Assembly (NCBI RefSeq): GCF_013137895.1
Contig: NZ_CP053538.1
Span: forward strand, 4,815,663-4,879,662
Source of the DNA: Hymenobacter taeanensis
GTDB lineage: Bacteria > Bacteroidota > Bacteroidia > Cytophagales > Hymenobacteraceae
Direction: 5' to 3'
Length of the DNA stretch: 64,000 bases
Shown here: positions 42,831-53,300 of the stretch, piece after piece
Numbering within the stretch: the stretch's first letter is position 1
Layout: each line of letters starts with the position of its first letter
Position numbers and translations under genes: made by a program
Notes under the pieces: generated by a model
Database searches by the model: none
What the model saw: only the letters and a program-made list of their open reading frames with translations
What the model was told of the DNA's origin: nothing

Positions 42831-45800
42831 TTATTGCTTCACAAAGCGGCCAAAGTAAACTTGCTGGGCGCTGGTAGCGCGCACCAGGTACATGCCAGCT
42901 TTGAGAGATCCTACACGCTGGCTGAGCTGCTGCGTGAGCAGCTCAGCGCGGCCAGTACCCACAAACACCACCCGACCATCGGTAGAGGTTACGTTCAGGG
43001 TCAGCTCTCCTACCTGCGTAGGCAGCTGCAGGCTCAGGGTATTGTGCACCGGGTTGGGGCTGATGGACAGCTGCTGCGCCAGACGAGCCGACTTAGTTGA
43101 AGTAACCGTGCCGAACACGTACCGGGTTTGCACTGGGTAGTGGTCAGAAGTAGTGTTGGCATAGTTCGGAATCAGAGCAGCGAGGCTAGTCTGAATTTCG
43201 GCCGAACCGGTCAGGTAGTTAGCAGCCAGTTCGTTTGAAGCCACGGCGTGGTCAATTACGTCGTTGTAGCTCACCGTCGACTTCTTCTTGGCCAAGCTCA
43301 GGGGCAATGTGAGTGCCTGGTAGTTGGCGGCATCATCTACGAACGCCTTATACGAAGACTCCGTAGTGGGAGCACCAGCGGTGATAGTCTCGTCGAGGTC
43401 GTCGTTATAGTCGCCCACAATCACAAACTTGGTGGTGGGGTAATCGGCATCAAGCTTAGCCTTCAGAGCCGTAGCACCCGCTTTCCGGCGGTTATAGGCA
43501 TCAACTACCGGGCTGGTGTTGGCTTTAGCGTGAATCAATACTACCAGCATGTGGTTGGTGGTGCCGTTCAGCTCCACATCAGCCTCCATGGAATAAGGGT
43601 AACGGCCCGACGACCAATCGGAATAAGCCGCGCAGTTGGTTGCCTGGTTATCACACTCCAGCAGCACCTTGAAGGTGGGGTTCTTGATAACGCTGGTACG
43701 GTACACGAATACCAGCTTCTGCGCCGTGGCATAGAAGGAGTTATTCCCGGCCGAGCTTCCGCCCGATGCGGCCGGCGACACCATGTAGCGGTAGCCACCC
43801 AACTGGCGCACAACCGTACCCAAACGCACCGTATCAACTACCTCAGCCAGCGCAAAAATGTCGGCGTTGAGGTTAGTGAGCATGGTTTTTACGTTCTCCT
43901 GCTGCAGAGCCTTGTCTTGGGGACCCAGGCCTGCCTGCGAGCCAAACCACTCAATGTTCCAACTTACTACTTCCAACGTGTTAGCCACGTTGTAGGTGTT
44001 GCCGGTAGCATCAATGGTGAGGGAAGTTGCGCCTGTGCTGGCCACCGTGAGGGTGCTGCTGTAGCTGGTGCTGGCCTGCGTGGGGCTGAAGCGGACAGCA
44101 ATTGTTTTGGGGGTACTACTGGCTTCAATAGCGTCGAAGCTTATAGAGTTGCTGAAAGCGGTACCATCCTTCGACAGCTGAAAAACTGGGTTAGAGGAGG
44201 TAATGGTGGCGGCGGCCGTCAGGTCGCGTAGGGTTACGTTCAGCGTTTGGGTGGTTACCGTGTTAGGAGCGCGGTAGCCAAAGGCCAGTGTAGAGGTGTT
44301 TACTGCCAGCGATGGCGGCGGCGCAGTGGTAGAGTTGCGCACACGAATGTCATCCAGCGTCCAGCGCGCGGCTTCATCAGTAGTAGAGTTATACACGAAA
44401 GCCACGTACAGCGTAGCCGACTTGAAAGCCGACAGGTCTACGTTGTCCGTCAGCGTCCAGGTGTCGGAGCCAATAGCCGGGAAGGCGGCATCAACGGTTG
44501 TCCAGGTTACGCCGGCGGCGTTGGGGCTGCCGGTACCGGAATAGTTTGTGGAAACTTTCAGCTGCAGCGGGGCACCACTGAAGGCCACGCGGCTGTAGAA
44601 CGACAGCAGCGGATAGGCAAAAGAAGACGTATTCAGCGCCGGCGAAATCAGCCAGTCTTCGTTGAGCACGCTGGAACCAGAAAAGCCGTTGATCTGCAGG
44701 CCGTTGGGCTTAGAGGCTTTGCCGGTAGCATCATTAGCATCGCGCCCGAAGGTGGTGCACCCCCAGGTTTGAGCACCCGTTACGCTAAACTGCGTCCAGC
44801 CTTCCGACGGAGAGCCCGTGCAGTTATCAAAGCTGAAGAGCAGGTTGTTGGGGTCGAAGGCGGTACCCGAAACGGCAACCGTCTGGTTTACTCCACCGGG
44901 GGTAGTGTGCGTGATGTTGCCAGAAGCAGCCCCAATAGCCGTGGGGGTGTAGCGCACATATACTGGCTTGGCAGTAGCCAGTTCAGCCGGGGTGAAAGTG
45001 ATTGTAGAGCTGAAAGCGGTGTTGTCCTTCGAAACCGTAAAGCTGGCGGGAGCCGTAACGGTCACATCGCCCGTGAGGTTTACGGCGCTGATCTGGTAGT
45101 TCTGCGAAGCAGAAGCCGTATTGATCAGCTGGCTGGCAAACGTGAGAGGTGTAGTCGGCACCGAGATGGCTGGGTCAGTGGCCGATACGGTATTCCAGGT
45201 CAGCGAAAAGTCGTCGATGGCCGTAGTAGGCCGGCTGCCTGAACCCGTAGAATTGGCCAAAGCTACAATCCGAATCCATACTTTCTCGCTCTTGTTGTTG
45301 AGCGCGTTTTCGAAGTCGACTGTAATAGGCGTATTGCTGAATGAGGTGTTACCTAAGCTAGTGCCTGAGCCAATGGTCTGGAAGTTGGTGGGGTTCTCAC
45401 CAGTGCCATAATCTACGCGCCACGCAGTAGTACGAGCGGAAGTATTATCCAGCGACTGAAGCTTAAAGGAAAGCGAAAAGCTGGTTTTGTTAGTGGTGTT
45501 AACAGCCTGAAAAACAAAAGCAGCTCCGGGGTCTCCGAAACTGCCCGTCTGGCGTACGCCCAGGGCGCGGTCAGTAGATGCGTCTTGTGCGGCAGCATCA
45601 GCAGCAGCCGTTAAGCCATCAGCGGAAGCATAATTGCTAAACCGCCCCGATGTGTTCGCCCAGGGCGTCTTGGCAGTTGTGAGGGCCACTTCAGTGCCGA
45701 GAGCAGTAGCTGTAGCGCCCGTACGAACGGAGAAGCCAACAGGCAATGCTGTACCGATACCGTCGAAATCTTGGGTATAGGAGCTGTTTTGAAGCGTTAC

Positions 45801-45878
45801 CTGCGCCATAGCCCCCGTACTGAGGCCCAGAGCCATCAGAGCCGGAAGCAAACGCTGTAAACTGTACTTGTTCATCAT
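42831..45878 (-). CDS. Secreted endonuclease/exonuclease/phosphatase-fold protein with T9SS type A domain
   Basis: 1015 residues from the ATG at 45878 (a second ATG is the next codon), giving the signal peptide LPALMALGLSTGAMAQ. Residues ~30-240 and ~350-530 are beta-sandwich regions (the second resembling a choice-of-anchor J domain), and Ig-like domains fall at about 240-340 and 525-620. An EEP domain covers about 630-910: VVSWNIEWFG (Asn and metal-binding region), ADIFALAEVVD (Glu), VIHAKAN, VIVGDYNDDLDE (Asp and Asn) and TSDHYPV (Asp-His). All expected catalytic motifs are present, so it should be an active nuclease or phosphatase outside the cell. The last ~80 residues are a type A sorting domain. 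It may degrade extracellular DNA. A perfect TACTTTTG promoter box lies ~45 bp upstream. Confidence 0.9.
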   Translation of the reverse strand: MMNKYSLQRLLPALMALGLSTGAMAQVTLQNSSYTQDFDGIGTALPVGFSVRTGATATALGTEVALTTAKTPWANTSGRFSNYASADGLTAAADAAAQDASTDRALGVRQTGSFGDPGAAFVFQAVNTTNKTSFSLSFKLQSLDNTSARTTAWRVDYGTGENPTNFQTIGSGTSLGNTSFSNTPITVDFENALNNKSEKVWIRIVALANSTGSGSRPTTAIDDFSLTWNTVSATDPAISVPTTPLTFASQLINTASASQNYQISAVNLTGDVTVTAPASFTVSKDNTAFSSTITFTPAELATAKPVYVRYTPTAIGAASGNITHTTPGGVNQTVAVSGTAFDPNNLLFSFDNCTGSPSEGWTQFSVTGAQTWGCTTFGRDANDATGKASKPNGLQINGFSGSSVLNEDWLISPALNTSSFAYPLLSFYSRVAFSGAPLQLKVSTNYSGTGSPNAAGVTWTTVDAAFPAIGSDTWTLTDNVDLSAFKSATLYVAFVYNSTTDEAARWTLDDIRVRNSTTAPPPSLAVNTSTLAFGYRAPNTVTTQTLNVTLRDLTAAATITSSNPVFQLSKDGTAFSNSISFDAIEASSTPKTIAVRFSPTQASTSYSSTLTVASTGATSLTIDATGNTYNVANTLEVVSWNIEWFGSQAGLGPQDKALQQENVKTMLTNLNADIFALAEVVDTVRLGTVVRQLGGYRYMVSPAASGGSSAGNNSFYATAQKLVFVYRTSVIKNPTFKVLLECDNQATNCAAYSDWSSGRYPYSMEADVELNGTTNHMLVVLIHAKANTSPVVDAYNRRKAGATALKAKLDADYPTTKFVIVGDYNDDLDETITAGAPTTESSYKAFVDDAANYQALTLPLSLAKKKSTVSYNDVIDHAVASNELAANYLTGSAEIQTSLAALIPNYANTTSDHYPVQTRYVFGTVTSTKSARLAQQLSISPNPVHNTLSLQLPTQVGELTLNVTSTDGRVVFVGTGRAELLTQQLSQRVGSLKAGMYLVRATSAQQVYFGRFVKQ

Positions 45879-45922
45879 ATAATGAATGAAAAGGTGGAGG
45901 AAGGTTAAGCGGATGTAAAGTA

Positions 45923-45930
45923 CAAAAGTA
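45923..45930 (-). promoter_or_regulatory. -7 box of the secreted EEP protein gene
   Basis: Minus-strand TACTTTTG, 8 of 8 to TAnnTTTG, ending 44 nt before the ATG at 45878. Confidence 0.6.
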
Positions 45931-45979
45931 CCCGCAGCAATTCGCTGCAATGTTACCGTTGTGTTAACAAAAAAATCAT

Positions 45980-46023
45980 AAAGGAGCCCTCATAGTACAA
46001 TTCTTGTAACATGAGGGCTCCTT
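45980..46023 (-). terminator. Intrinsic terminator of the permease gene
   Basis: AAAGGAGCCCTCAT (45980-45993) pairs with ATGAGGGCTCCTTT (46011-46024) around a 17-nt loop, with a T7 run (complement of 45969-45975) a few bases downstream on the minus strand. It is 44 bp after the permease gene. Confidence 0.75.
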
Positions 46024-46067
46024 TACAGGCATAGTATGCCGGGTTGAGATGTGGACTTTTACCTTGC

Positions 46068-47279
46068 TTAGTCGAACTTGATAGCGGTTACCGGCTTAAT
46101 ACGCGAGATGAGATACGTGGGAATAAGTACGGCCAGCAACGATGTAAGAAAAGTAGCCGCGTTCAACACCACAATAATAAATGGGTCCCAGTACACGGGC
46201 ACGCGGTCCATATAGTAGTTCTCGGGGTCAAGCGGAATGGGGTGGAAAAAGTACTGAATGGCACAGAACCCCAGGCCTACCAGGTTGCCGTACAGCATGC
46301 CGCGCAAGGTGAGGCTCAAGCCCCGGAAGAAAAACATGCTCCTGATCTGGTTGTCGGTAGCCCCAATGGCCTTAAGCACCCCAATCATATTGGTGCGCTC
46401 CAGAATCATGATAAAGATGGTAGCCACCATATTAAACGTAGCTACGAAAATGATCAGAATCAGGAAGATGACCACGTTGCGATTCAGCAGTTGCAGCCAG
46501 TCGAAGAGCTGGGCATACTGGTCGGTAATCTTATCCAGCTTCAGGTCGTAGCGCAGGTTTTCATACAGCGTATCGGCCACGGGGTCGAGGCGGTTGAAGT
46601 CTTTCAGCACTACTTCTACACCTCCCACCAGCGTATCGGGCCAGGAGTACAGCTCCTGCACCTGGCGTAAATCACCGATAACGTATACCTCATCAAACTC
46701 GTCTAGGCCAGTCTGATAGATGCCGCTTACCGTAAAGCGCCGGACGCGGGGCGGGTTCTGAATGAAGTAGAACAGGGCTTTGTCGCCGGGCTTGAGGCGC
46801 AGCTTGTCGGCCACTTTCCGCGAGAGCATAATATCGTTGCTGGCCGAATCAGGAAACGACAGAAACTTGCCCTCGACCAGGTTCTGGCGCATGGGTGAGG
46901 GCCCCGACTTCTCATCAATGCCCTTGAGCACCACGCCCAGCACTTCCTCTTTGGTTTTGATGATGGCGGCCTTACGGGCAAATGGCTGCAAGGATTTCAC
47001 CTGCGGATTACTCTTCAGCTCCTGCAACAGCTGCGGCGTGGCAATGGGCGCCACCTGCAGAGAATTGTTGGTATCGTACTTGCTGATCTGCAAGTGCGCG
47101 CCAAAAGAGAATATCTTGCTCTGAATCTCGTTGCGGAAGCCTTCCAGAATGGCAAACGACACCACCATCACAGCAAGCCCCATGGCAATGCTGATGATGG
47201 CTATCTTTGTCACCGACGAGGTGAAAGAACCGGAGTCGGCCCCGTCAATCTTACCAGATATGTACTTCGATACGTTCAC
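46068..47279 (-). CDS. ABC transporter permease, FtsX/LolC-E type
   Basis: 403 residues. One membrane helix at the N-terminus (about 25-50, IAIISIAMGLAVMVVSFAILEGF), a large periplasmic domain (about 50-265) and three helices (about 270-300, 320-345, 365-395) make the four-helix FtsX/MacB layout. The sequence start SKYISGK and the phrase MVATIFIMILERTNMIGVLKAIGA are typical of LolC/LolE, which extract lipoproteins from the inner membrane with the ATPase LolD. No ATPase gene is adjacent; in Bacteroidota lolD is often elsewhere. It is divergent from the NamZ-type gene (51 bp apart). The lipoprotein role is inferred from family resemblance. Confidence 0.88.
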   Translation of the reverse strand: MNVSKYISGKIDGADSGSFTSSVTKIAIISIAMGLAVMVVSFAILEGFRNEIQSKIFSFGAHLQISKYDTNNSLQVAPIATPQLLQELKSNPQVKSLQPFARKAAIIKTKEEVLGVVLKGIDEKSGPSPMRQNLVEGKFLSFPDSASNDIMLSRKVADKLRLKPGDKALFYFIQNPPRVRRFTVSGIYQTGLDEFDEVYVIGDLRQVQELYSWPDTLVGGVEVVLKDFNRLDPVADTLYENLRYDLKLDKITDQYAQLFDWLQLLNRNVVIFLILIIFVATFNMVATIFIMILERTNMIGVLKAIGATDNQIRSMFFFRGLSLTLRGMLYGNLVGLGFCAIQYFFHPIPLDPENYYMDRVPVYWDPFIIVVLNAATFLTSLLAVLIPTYLISRIKPVTAIKFD

Positions 47280-47330
47280 TGGCGTAAAGCTACGTGAACC
47301 CGACCAGTTTTCCAGCCTCGTCTCCCGCCC

Positions 47331-48566
47331 ATGTTTCCAGCCTTTTCCACCGGCCTGCTAGGCCTCTCGCTCCTGCTCTCTGATTGTGCCCGCCCGGTAG
47401 CCACGGCCACACCGGCCGCTCCTGCTACTTCGGTTACAACTCTACCCGCAACTGTGGCGCCTGCACCCAAGCAAGCCTTGCGCGTGGGAGCTGAGCAGTT
47501 TGACCGTTACCTGCCGCTGCTGAAGGGCAAACGCGTGGGCTTGGTGGTTAACCAAACGGCGCGCGTAGGCCAGGCATTTTTAGTGGATACCCTGCTGGCT
47601 AAGGGGGTGGGGGTAAAAGTGATTTTTGGGCCGGAGCACGGTTTCCGGGGCGAAGCTGCGGATGGGGCTACTATTAAAGATGGTAAGGACTCCCGCAGTG
47701 GCCTACCGGCGCTTAGCCTTTACGGCGCCACCAAAAAGCCTACCCCCGAAATGCTCAAGGATGTAGATGTGCTGGTGTTTGACATTCAGGATGTGGGCAC
47801 GCGCTTCTACACCTTCATCAGCACCATGCACTACGTGATGGAAGCCGCCGCGGAGCAAGGGAAAGAAGTTATTATTCTCGACCGGCCCAACCCCAATGGC
47901 TGGTACGTAGATGGCCCCGTTATGGAGCCCCAGCACAAGTCGTTTGTGGGCATGCACCCTATTCCGGTGGTGCACGGCCTAACGGTGGGGGAGCTGGCCC
48001 GAATGATAAATGGGGAGAAGTGGCTGGCGGGCGGCAAACAGTGCCGCCTCACCGTGGTGCCCGTGCAGGGCTATACCCATGCCACCCGCTACGAGCTGCC
48101 CGTGCGCCCTTCCCCCAACCTGCCCAATGCCCATTCGGTAGCCTTGTACCCCAGCATTTGCCTCTTTGAGGGCACTGATGTAAGCGTGGGCCGCGGCACC
48201 GACTCGCCTTTTGAAGTAATTGGGGCCCCTACCCAGCCTGCTACCCGCCCCTACCGCTTTACCCCCAGGCCCAACACTGGCTCGCCTACCCCGCCCCAAA
48301 ACGGCAAGGTTTGCTATGGCCAGGATTTGCGCCAAACCGGCAACGATGTAGGGTTCAGCCTGAAATATTTGTTAGACTTCTACCAGCAGAGCACCGATAA
48401 GGAGCACTTCTTCGGCAAGTACTTTGAGCAGCTCACAGGCACGCGCAGCCTGCGCGAGCAGGTAATTGCCGGCAAGTCAGAGCAGGAAATCCGTAACTCA
48501 TGGGAGCCGGCGCTAGGCCAGTATAAGGCCATGCGCAAGAAATATTTGCTCTACCCTGAAGCATAG
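47331..48566 (+). CDS. Exo-beta-N-acetylmuramidase NamZ family (DUF1343) lipoprotein
   Basis: 411 residues. A hydrophobic N-terminus ends in LLSDC, a lipoprotein-like site, followed by an Ala/Thr/Pro-rich linker to residue ~50. The DUF1343 domain fills the rest: GKRVGLVVNQTA (~65), IFGPEHGFRGEA (~105), VDVLVFDIQDVGTRFYTF (~145), ILDRPNPNG, NLPNAHSVALYPSICLFEGTDVSVGRGTDSPFE. NamZ enzymes remove N-acetylmuramic acid from the non-reducing ends of peptidoglycan fragments, so this protein would work in cell-wall recycling in the periplasm. The conserved Glu residues EGTDVS and EHG are present. No other muropeptide gene is near. It shares a 51-bp divergent region with the permease. Confidence 0.88.
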   Translation: MFPAFSTGLLGLSLLLSDCARPVATATPAAPATSVTTLPATVAPAPKQALRVGAEQFDRYLPLLKGKRVGLVVNQTARVGQAFLVDTLLAKGVGVKVIFGPEHGFRGEAADGATIKDGKDSRSGLPALSLYGATKKPTPEMLKDVDVLVFDIQDVGTRFYTFISTMHYVMEAAAEQGKEVIILDRPNPNGWYVDGPVMEPQHKSFVGMHPIPVVHGLTVGELARMINGEKWLAGGKQCRLTVVPVQGYTHATRYELPVRPSPNLPNAHSVALYPSICLFEGTDVSVGRGTDSPFEVIGAPTQPATRPYRFTPRPNTGSPTPPQNGKVCYGQDLRQTGNDVGFSLKYLLDFYQQSTDKEHFFGKYFEQLTGTRSLREQVIAGKSEQEIRNSWEPALGQYKAMRKKYLLYPEA

Positions 48567-48681
48567 CCACCGGCTGCTACGCCCTGGTAAATAAGAGCCT
48601 GGCCCCATCTGAACCCATACCTTCAGGCCGCCTAGTTCAGGTAGGGCTAGGCCTTTTTCTGCTTTCAGGATATCCGTTGTA

Positions 48682-48689
48682 TACTTTTG
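48682..48689 (+). promoter_or_regulatory. -7 box of fmt, 5 nt before the start codon
   Basis: TACTTTTG, 8 of 8 to TAnnTTTG, with TCTG (3 of 4 for TTTG) 20 nt upstream. Five nt separate it from the ATG at 48695, pointing to a leaderless fmt mRNA. Confidence 0.7.
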
Positions 48690-48694
48690 CTCCC

Positions 48695-49672
48695 ATGACA
48701 ACACCTACCCCTGCTGCACCACTCCGCGTTATTTTCATGGGTACGCCTGAGTTTGCCGTGCCCACCCTCCAGGCCCTGCTTTCTTGGGCGGGCTGCCAGG
48801 TAGTAGCCGTACTTACAGCTCCCGATAAGCCCGCGGGCCGCGGACGCCAGCTAGCGGAATCGGCGGTGAAGCAGGCCGCAGTGCAGCACGGCTTACCAGT
48901 GTTGCAACCTACCAACCTCAAAGACCAGGCGTTTCAGGCTGAGCTACTGGCCTACGCCGCCGACCTGCAGGTGGTGGTGGCCTTCCGAATGCTGCCCGAG
49001 GCAGTCTGGAATATGCCTCGCCTCGGCTCCATAAACATTCATGCCTCATTGCTGCCCCAGTACCGCGGCGCGGCGCCAATCAACTGGGCGCTCATTCACG
49101 GCGACACCCAAACGGGCGTAACGTCCTTCTTCCTGCGCCACGAGATTGACACCGGCGACCTGATTTACCAGGATGTAGTAAACATTGTGCCCGAGGATGA
49201 TTTTGGCTCTCTGTATGAGAAGCTGAAAGCGGCCGGAGCGGCGCTGGCGCTGCGCTCGGTGCAGGCCATTGCGGCGGGTACCGCGCCCAGCTTGCCTCAG
49301 CCAGAACTGCCTGATTTGCGCCCCGCCCCCAAACTGCAAAAAGAGCTCGGCCGCCTCGATTTCACGCAACCGGCTCCGGCACTGGCCAACCTGGTGCGGG
49401 GCCTCTCCCCCATCCCTACTGCCTTTACCCAGCTGCCCGATGGCCGCACCCTCAAAGTATTTAAAGCTCAACCACTTGATGATGAAGATGCCAGCGGCCC
49501 CGATACCGGCGTGCCCGGCACCTGGTTTACTGATGGCCGCACGTACCTGCGCGTGCAGACTGCTGATGGCCTGCTAGACTTGCTGGATGTGCAGCTGGAG
49601 GGGAAAAAGCGCATGAACACCCCTGACTTTCTGCGCGGCTTCAACGCCAGCCTTCTCAAAACAAACCTGTAG
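48695..49672 (+). CDS. fmt: Methionyl-tRNA formyltransferase
   Basis: 325 residues from the ATG at 48695; a TTG at 48677 lies upstream of the promoter box and is rejected. Fmt transfers a formyl group from 10-formyl-tetrahydrofolate to Met-tRNA for translation initiation. The N-terminal Rossmann domain has VIFMGTPEFAVP, then APDKPAGRGR, NIHASLLPQYRGAAPINWALIHGD (with the catalytic Asn-His set) and LRHEIDTGDLI. A C-terminal OB-like domain spans about 215-325. Length is near the usual ~310-320. It is followed 38 bp later by folA, a sensible pairing since both use folates. It appears to have its own, possibly leaderless, promoter. Confidence 0.97.
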   Translation: MTTPTPAAPLRVIFMGTPEFAVPTLQALLSWAGCQVVAVLTAPDKPAGRGRQLAESAVKQAAVQHGLPVLQPTNLKDQAFQAELLAYAADLQVVVAFRMLPEAVWNMPRLGSINIHASLLPQYRGAAPINWALIHGDTQTGVTSFFLRHEIDTGDLIYQDVVNIVPEDDFGSLYEKLKAAGAALALRSVQAIAAGTAPSLPQPELPDLRPAPKLQKELGRLDFTQPAPALANLVRGLSPIPTAFTQLPDGRTLKVFKAQPLDDEDASGPDTGVPGTWFTDGRTYLRVQTADGLLDLLDVQLEGKKRMNTPDFLRGFNASLLKTNL

Positions 49673-49710
49673 GCTACTTCTTCCGCACTTGCTCACCACG
49701 CACCATACAC

Positions 49711-50196
49711 ATGACCGGTTTAGTAGTAGCTGTAGCTCAAAACGGAGTAATTGGGGGCGACAACCGCCTGTTGTGGCATTTGCCGCTTGATCTGAAGCAT
49801 TTTAAAGAACTCACTCAGGGGCACCCCATCGTGATGGGCCGACGCACTTACGAGAGCATTGGCCGCCCCTTACCCAACCGCACAAATATTATAGTCACCA
49901 GGCAGCCCAACTGGCAGGCTCCGGGTTGCGAGGTGGCCTACTCCGTACCTCAGGCCTTAGAAATGGCGCGGGCCCTGGATGAGCAGGTGATGGTAATTGG
50001 GGGTGGCGAAATCTACCGCCAGGCGCTACCCGCCGCCGAAGTGGTATACCTGACGGAAGTGCACCACGACTTTGAAGGCGACGTAACCTTCCCGGAACTC
50101 TCGCCCGTTGAATGGCGCGAAGAAACCCGCGAGCGGCACGAGCCCGACGAGAAGCACGCCTACCCTTTCAGCTTCGTAACCCTCCGGCGCAGATAA
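49711..50196 (+). CDS. folA: Dihydrofolate reductase
   Basis: 161 residues, the usual bacterial length. The enzyme reduces dihydrofolate to tetrahydrofolate with NADPH. Motifs in order are VAVAQNGVIGGDNRLLWHLPLDLKHFKELT (substrate site, with Asp27-like acid), VMGRRTYESIGRPLPNRTNIIVTR (NADPH site), VIGGGEIYRQALP (glycine-rich NADPH loop) and YLTEVHHDFEGDVTFPE. It follows fmt at 38 bp on the same strand and probably shares its transcript. The 123 bp before the terminator hold nothing further. Confidence 0.97.
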   Translation: MTGLVVAVAQNGVIGGDNRLLWHLPLDLKHFKELTQGHPIVMGRRTYESIGRPLPNRTNIIVTRQPNWQAPGCEVAYSVPQALEMARALDEQVMVIGGGEIYRQALPAAEVVYLTEVHHDFEGDVTFPELSPVEWREETRERHEPDEKHAYPFSFVTLRRR

Positions 50197-50319
50197 TTGA
50201 CGCATAGCTTTCTCCGTTCTCTACCAGTAAGTACAATGCTGCGCTGGGCCAGCCAACGTCCAGTTACAGGACAAGAGCAGTGCAGGTGCATAATGGCCTA
50301 GCAGGTGGTTGAAACTGAA

Positions 50320-50363
50320 CAACAGCAAAGAGGCAGCCCGTATAGGCTGCCTCTTTGCTGTTG
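50320..50363. terminator. Bidirectional terminator
   Basis: A 19-bp perfect inverted repeat (50320-50338 with 50345-50363) around a 6-nt loop, core AAGAGGCAGCC. It is between the convergent folA and porU2-like genes. Confidence 0.9.
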
Positions 50364-50376
50364 CATGCAGGATAGA

Positions 50377-53300
50377 TTATCGCAGAAGCACGAGCTTACC
50401 CCACCCCTGTTTGAAGGCCTTGTCGGCGGAGGTGGCGCGGTGCTCGAAGGTGTTCTGCGGGTCATCGAGTACCATGCGGTAGAGGTAGGTGCCGTTGGCT
50501 AACCGGTCACCGAATTCGTCGGTGCCATCCCAGGCGTAGTCCGTCATGTTATTGCCAATACGCAGGGCACCCATCTCGCTCATCATAATTTCGCGCACCA
50601 CGCGCCCGGTTAAGGACATGATTTGAATTTTCATGTTGCGCGGCACTTCGCTGCCCGTGATGGTAAAAACGAACTTCGCCTTGCTGGTAATCGGGTTAGG
50701 GTAGGGAAATACGTTGGAAATGCCCGCGGTAGTAATTACCTCAAACGTAATACGGTAGGGCTCTGAGCCTGCCAGCTTACCCGAACCATCTTTGCCCTGC
50801 ACCTCCAAAGTATAGATGCCATCTTTCAGCGGGGCAGTTTTGCCGAGTTGCACTTCCAAACGAGCCAGCCCCTGGGAAGAATCAGCGGCAAATACTACGT
50901 TGGCCGCATTCAGATCAAGCGGCACGGAAGTAGTTCCGCCCGGGCTGGTAAGGAACAGACTGAATGCCGTCCGGTCTTTGATGGGGCGCAAACGGTCCTG
51001 GTCGCGGAGCTGCACCGTAATAAGGGGCTTCGCCGATACGATGTCGCCGTTTAACAGATGCCGGCCATCGAAGGCCACATCCAGCACGGGTGGGGTGTCC
51101 TGGTCGTCTACCTGGAAGGCAGGTATCCCTTGCTCGTTGTTGAAGTAGTACAGTTCCGGCTGCCGGTTAGGGCTCAGGGGTTGATTGGGGTTTAGCACCA
51201 CCTGGCCCGACATATTCCCGAACAAGTCCCGAATATCCAGCTCTACCTGGTACGTGCGCTGGGTGTGGGCAGTCAGCGGGGCGCCGGGCAGCTTAATGAA
51301 TTTCTCACGCACGCCATTATTATCGTTACGCACTAAGATGTAGGCTGCTAGTGGCGCGGCAAAGTCGAAGTCGGCTACGTTTTGAAAGGTAACTGGCACG
51401 GTGATTTTGCCTTGCTGAGCCGCTTGTTGCGCTAGGGTTGCTCCTGACAGGGCTACTGCCTGCGGGCGTACCACGCCTTCTGGCACGCCCTCGTAGGTAA
51501 CGAGCCACTGCTTGAGTTGCGGCGCTGGCCCATTGCTCGTCACTACAGCCTGCAACTGCAGATAAGGATACGTAGTAGCCGAGATGGCGCTCAGGTCGAG
51601 CGTGCGGCTTGTCACGTTCTGGTTTAGCACTACAGCATTATTGGAGGCATCAATACCAATCAAGCGGAGAGTATAGCTCCCGCCGCCACCCGTGCGGATA
51701 GTATGGAACAGCGTTTCCCACTTACGAGCCGGCCCAATGCGGGTAGAGGTAATAGTAGCCTGCTGACTACCGGCGTCAAATACCCATTGTCCGCCGGGGG
51801 CCGTTACGCTTACGCCCGCCTTTTCATCGCGCTGGAACTGGCCTACGTGGCTCTGCGACCAGCCACCAGTGTTGCGACCATTAATAACCCGGAAAGAACT
51901 AGTGGCCCACCCGGCTTCTTCCCCCTGTTGGGGCGCATGGAAGCGCAGGCGCCAGTACCAAACCACACTGTCGCGGCTGGCTTGCGTTGGTACAGTTACG
52001 TTCCACTCCGGCACCATTACAGCGCCGAACGTCGTGCGCTGCACTAAGGGGCTGTTGAAAGTCTGAACAGTGTCAAGCTCCATATCATACTCCCGGCTTG
52101 TAGTGGTAGCCAAGTTGCTCTGGCCTACCAGGCGCACAGTGCGCGAACCAACAATACCAAACTCCGGCGGACTGAGGGCCGTTACCCCGCCCGTCAGGAA
52201 CGTGTAAGTAGCCGTACCGCTGTTGTTGTCTTCGCGCAGCTCATCAATCAGGTTACGGGGGTCCACTTCCGCCAGGAAAGTATTCTGCCCTGATATATCC
52301 CCCAGGTTGGTATTCGGGATGATGAGGGAGTAGGTAGTATCGCGGCGGGCCTGTGGCACCGAGAAGATGGGCAGAGTTAGCGTAGTGGTGCCAAAGGTGC
52401 GGGTAACCTTAATTTCCAGGGGGCCGGTTTGCACCCGGCCGGGGTTAGCCACGCGCACCTGCACCTGAAACTCAGGGGAGTTGATAGGCACGATGGTGGG
52501 AGCTACCTGCACACTGGTCACCTGAAAATCTGGCTTGAGTGGAGCAAACAGCTTCAGAGCCGGGTCGCCGGCCCAGATGGTGTTCATGAGCATAGCCGTG
52601 GTGGCATTAGGGGCGGTGTTAGTACCCTGCAACCGCCGAATTGCTTCCTGTTGCACTACAGCAATTGGCTTACCATACCACTGCTGATCAGCAAATAACA
52701 GCTTCACCATTTCAGTGTGCAGTTCCTGCAGGTCATAGGCAAAGCCCAGATCGGATTCGCCCATGAACCCAATGAAACCCTTATCGGCGGCTAGCAGGTA
52801 CTTCTCGCCCCCGAAAGGCACAATAAAGTTGAAGGAGTTACCGGCTGCGCAGCCGCTTACATACATAACCGGATACTTGCCCTTGTTAGCAATACCGTTG
52901 GCGGCGTTATCGGGGTCAGGAATTTCCCAGTTTAGATTTGCCTGAGAGCCGTGGCCGAAATAAGAGATGAAGGATACGCCCGCATTCAAATCAGGCGCCC
53001 ACGGAATAGGCACCCCTCCTGGCGACACACCCGGGAAATCTGCGCGCAAGTAGTGCTTCACTACCCGCCCCGCAAATGGGGGCTTCACTACGTAGGCCTC
53101 ATACTGCCGCACAAAAGAGGCAAACAGTTCCCGCTCGGGCGCGTCATTCCCCCCGGACATGTGTAGCACGTTCTTGCGCCAATCAGCGTATCCCGCCGAC
53201 TCGTGCTCTTTCAGCTTGTTGAGATAGTTTACTACCTGCTGAGGCGTTTGCGCAGATATGCGGCCGGTGGCCATACGCGGTACGTAGCTATTGCTCTGCC

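Noticed and set aside
43248..45242. Two long frames (327 and 331 codons) antisense to the EEP-domain gene
   Set aside because: The minus-strand gene has all catalytic motifs and a sorting domain; the antisense frames are Gly/Arg/Val-rich shadows.
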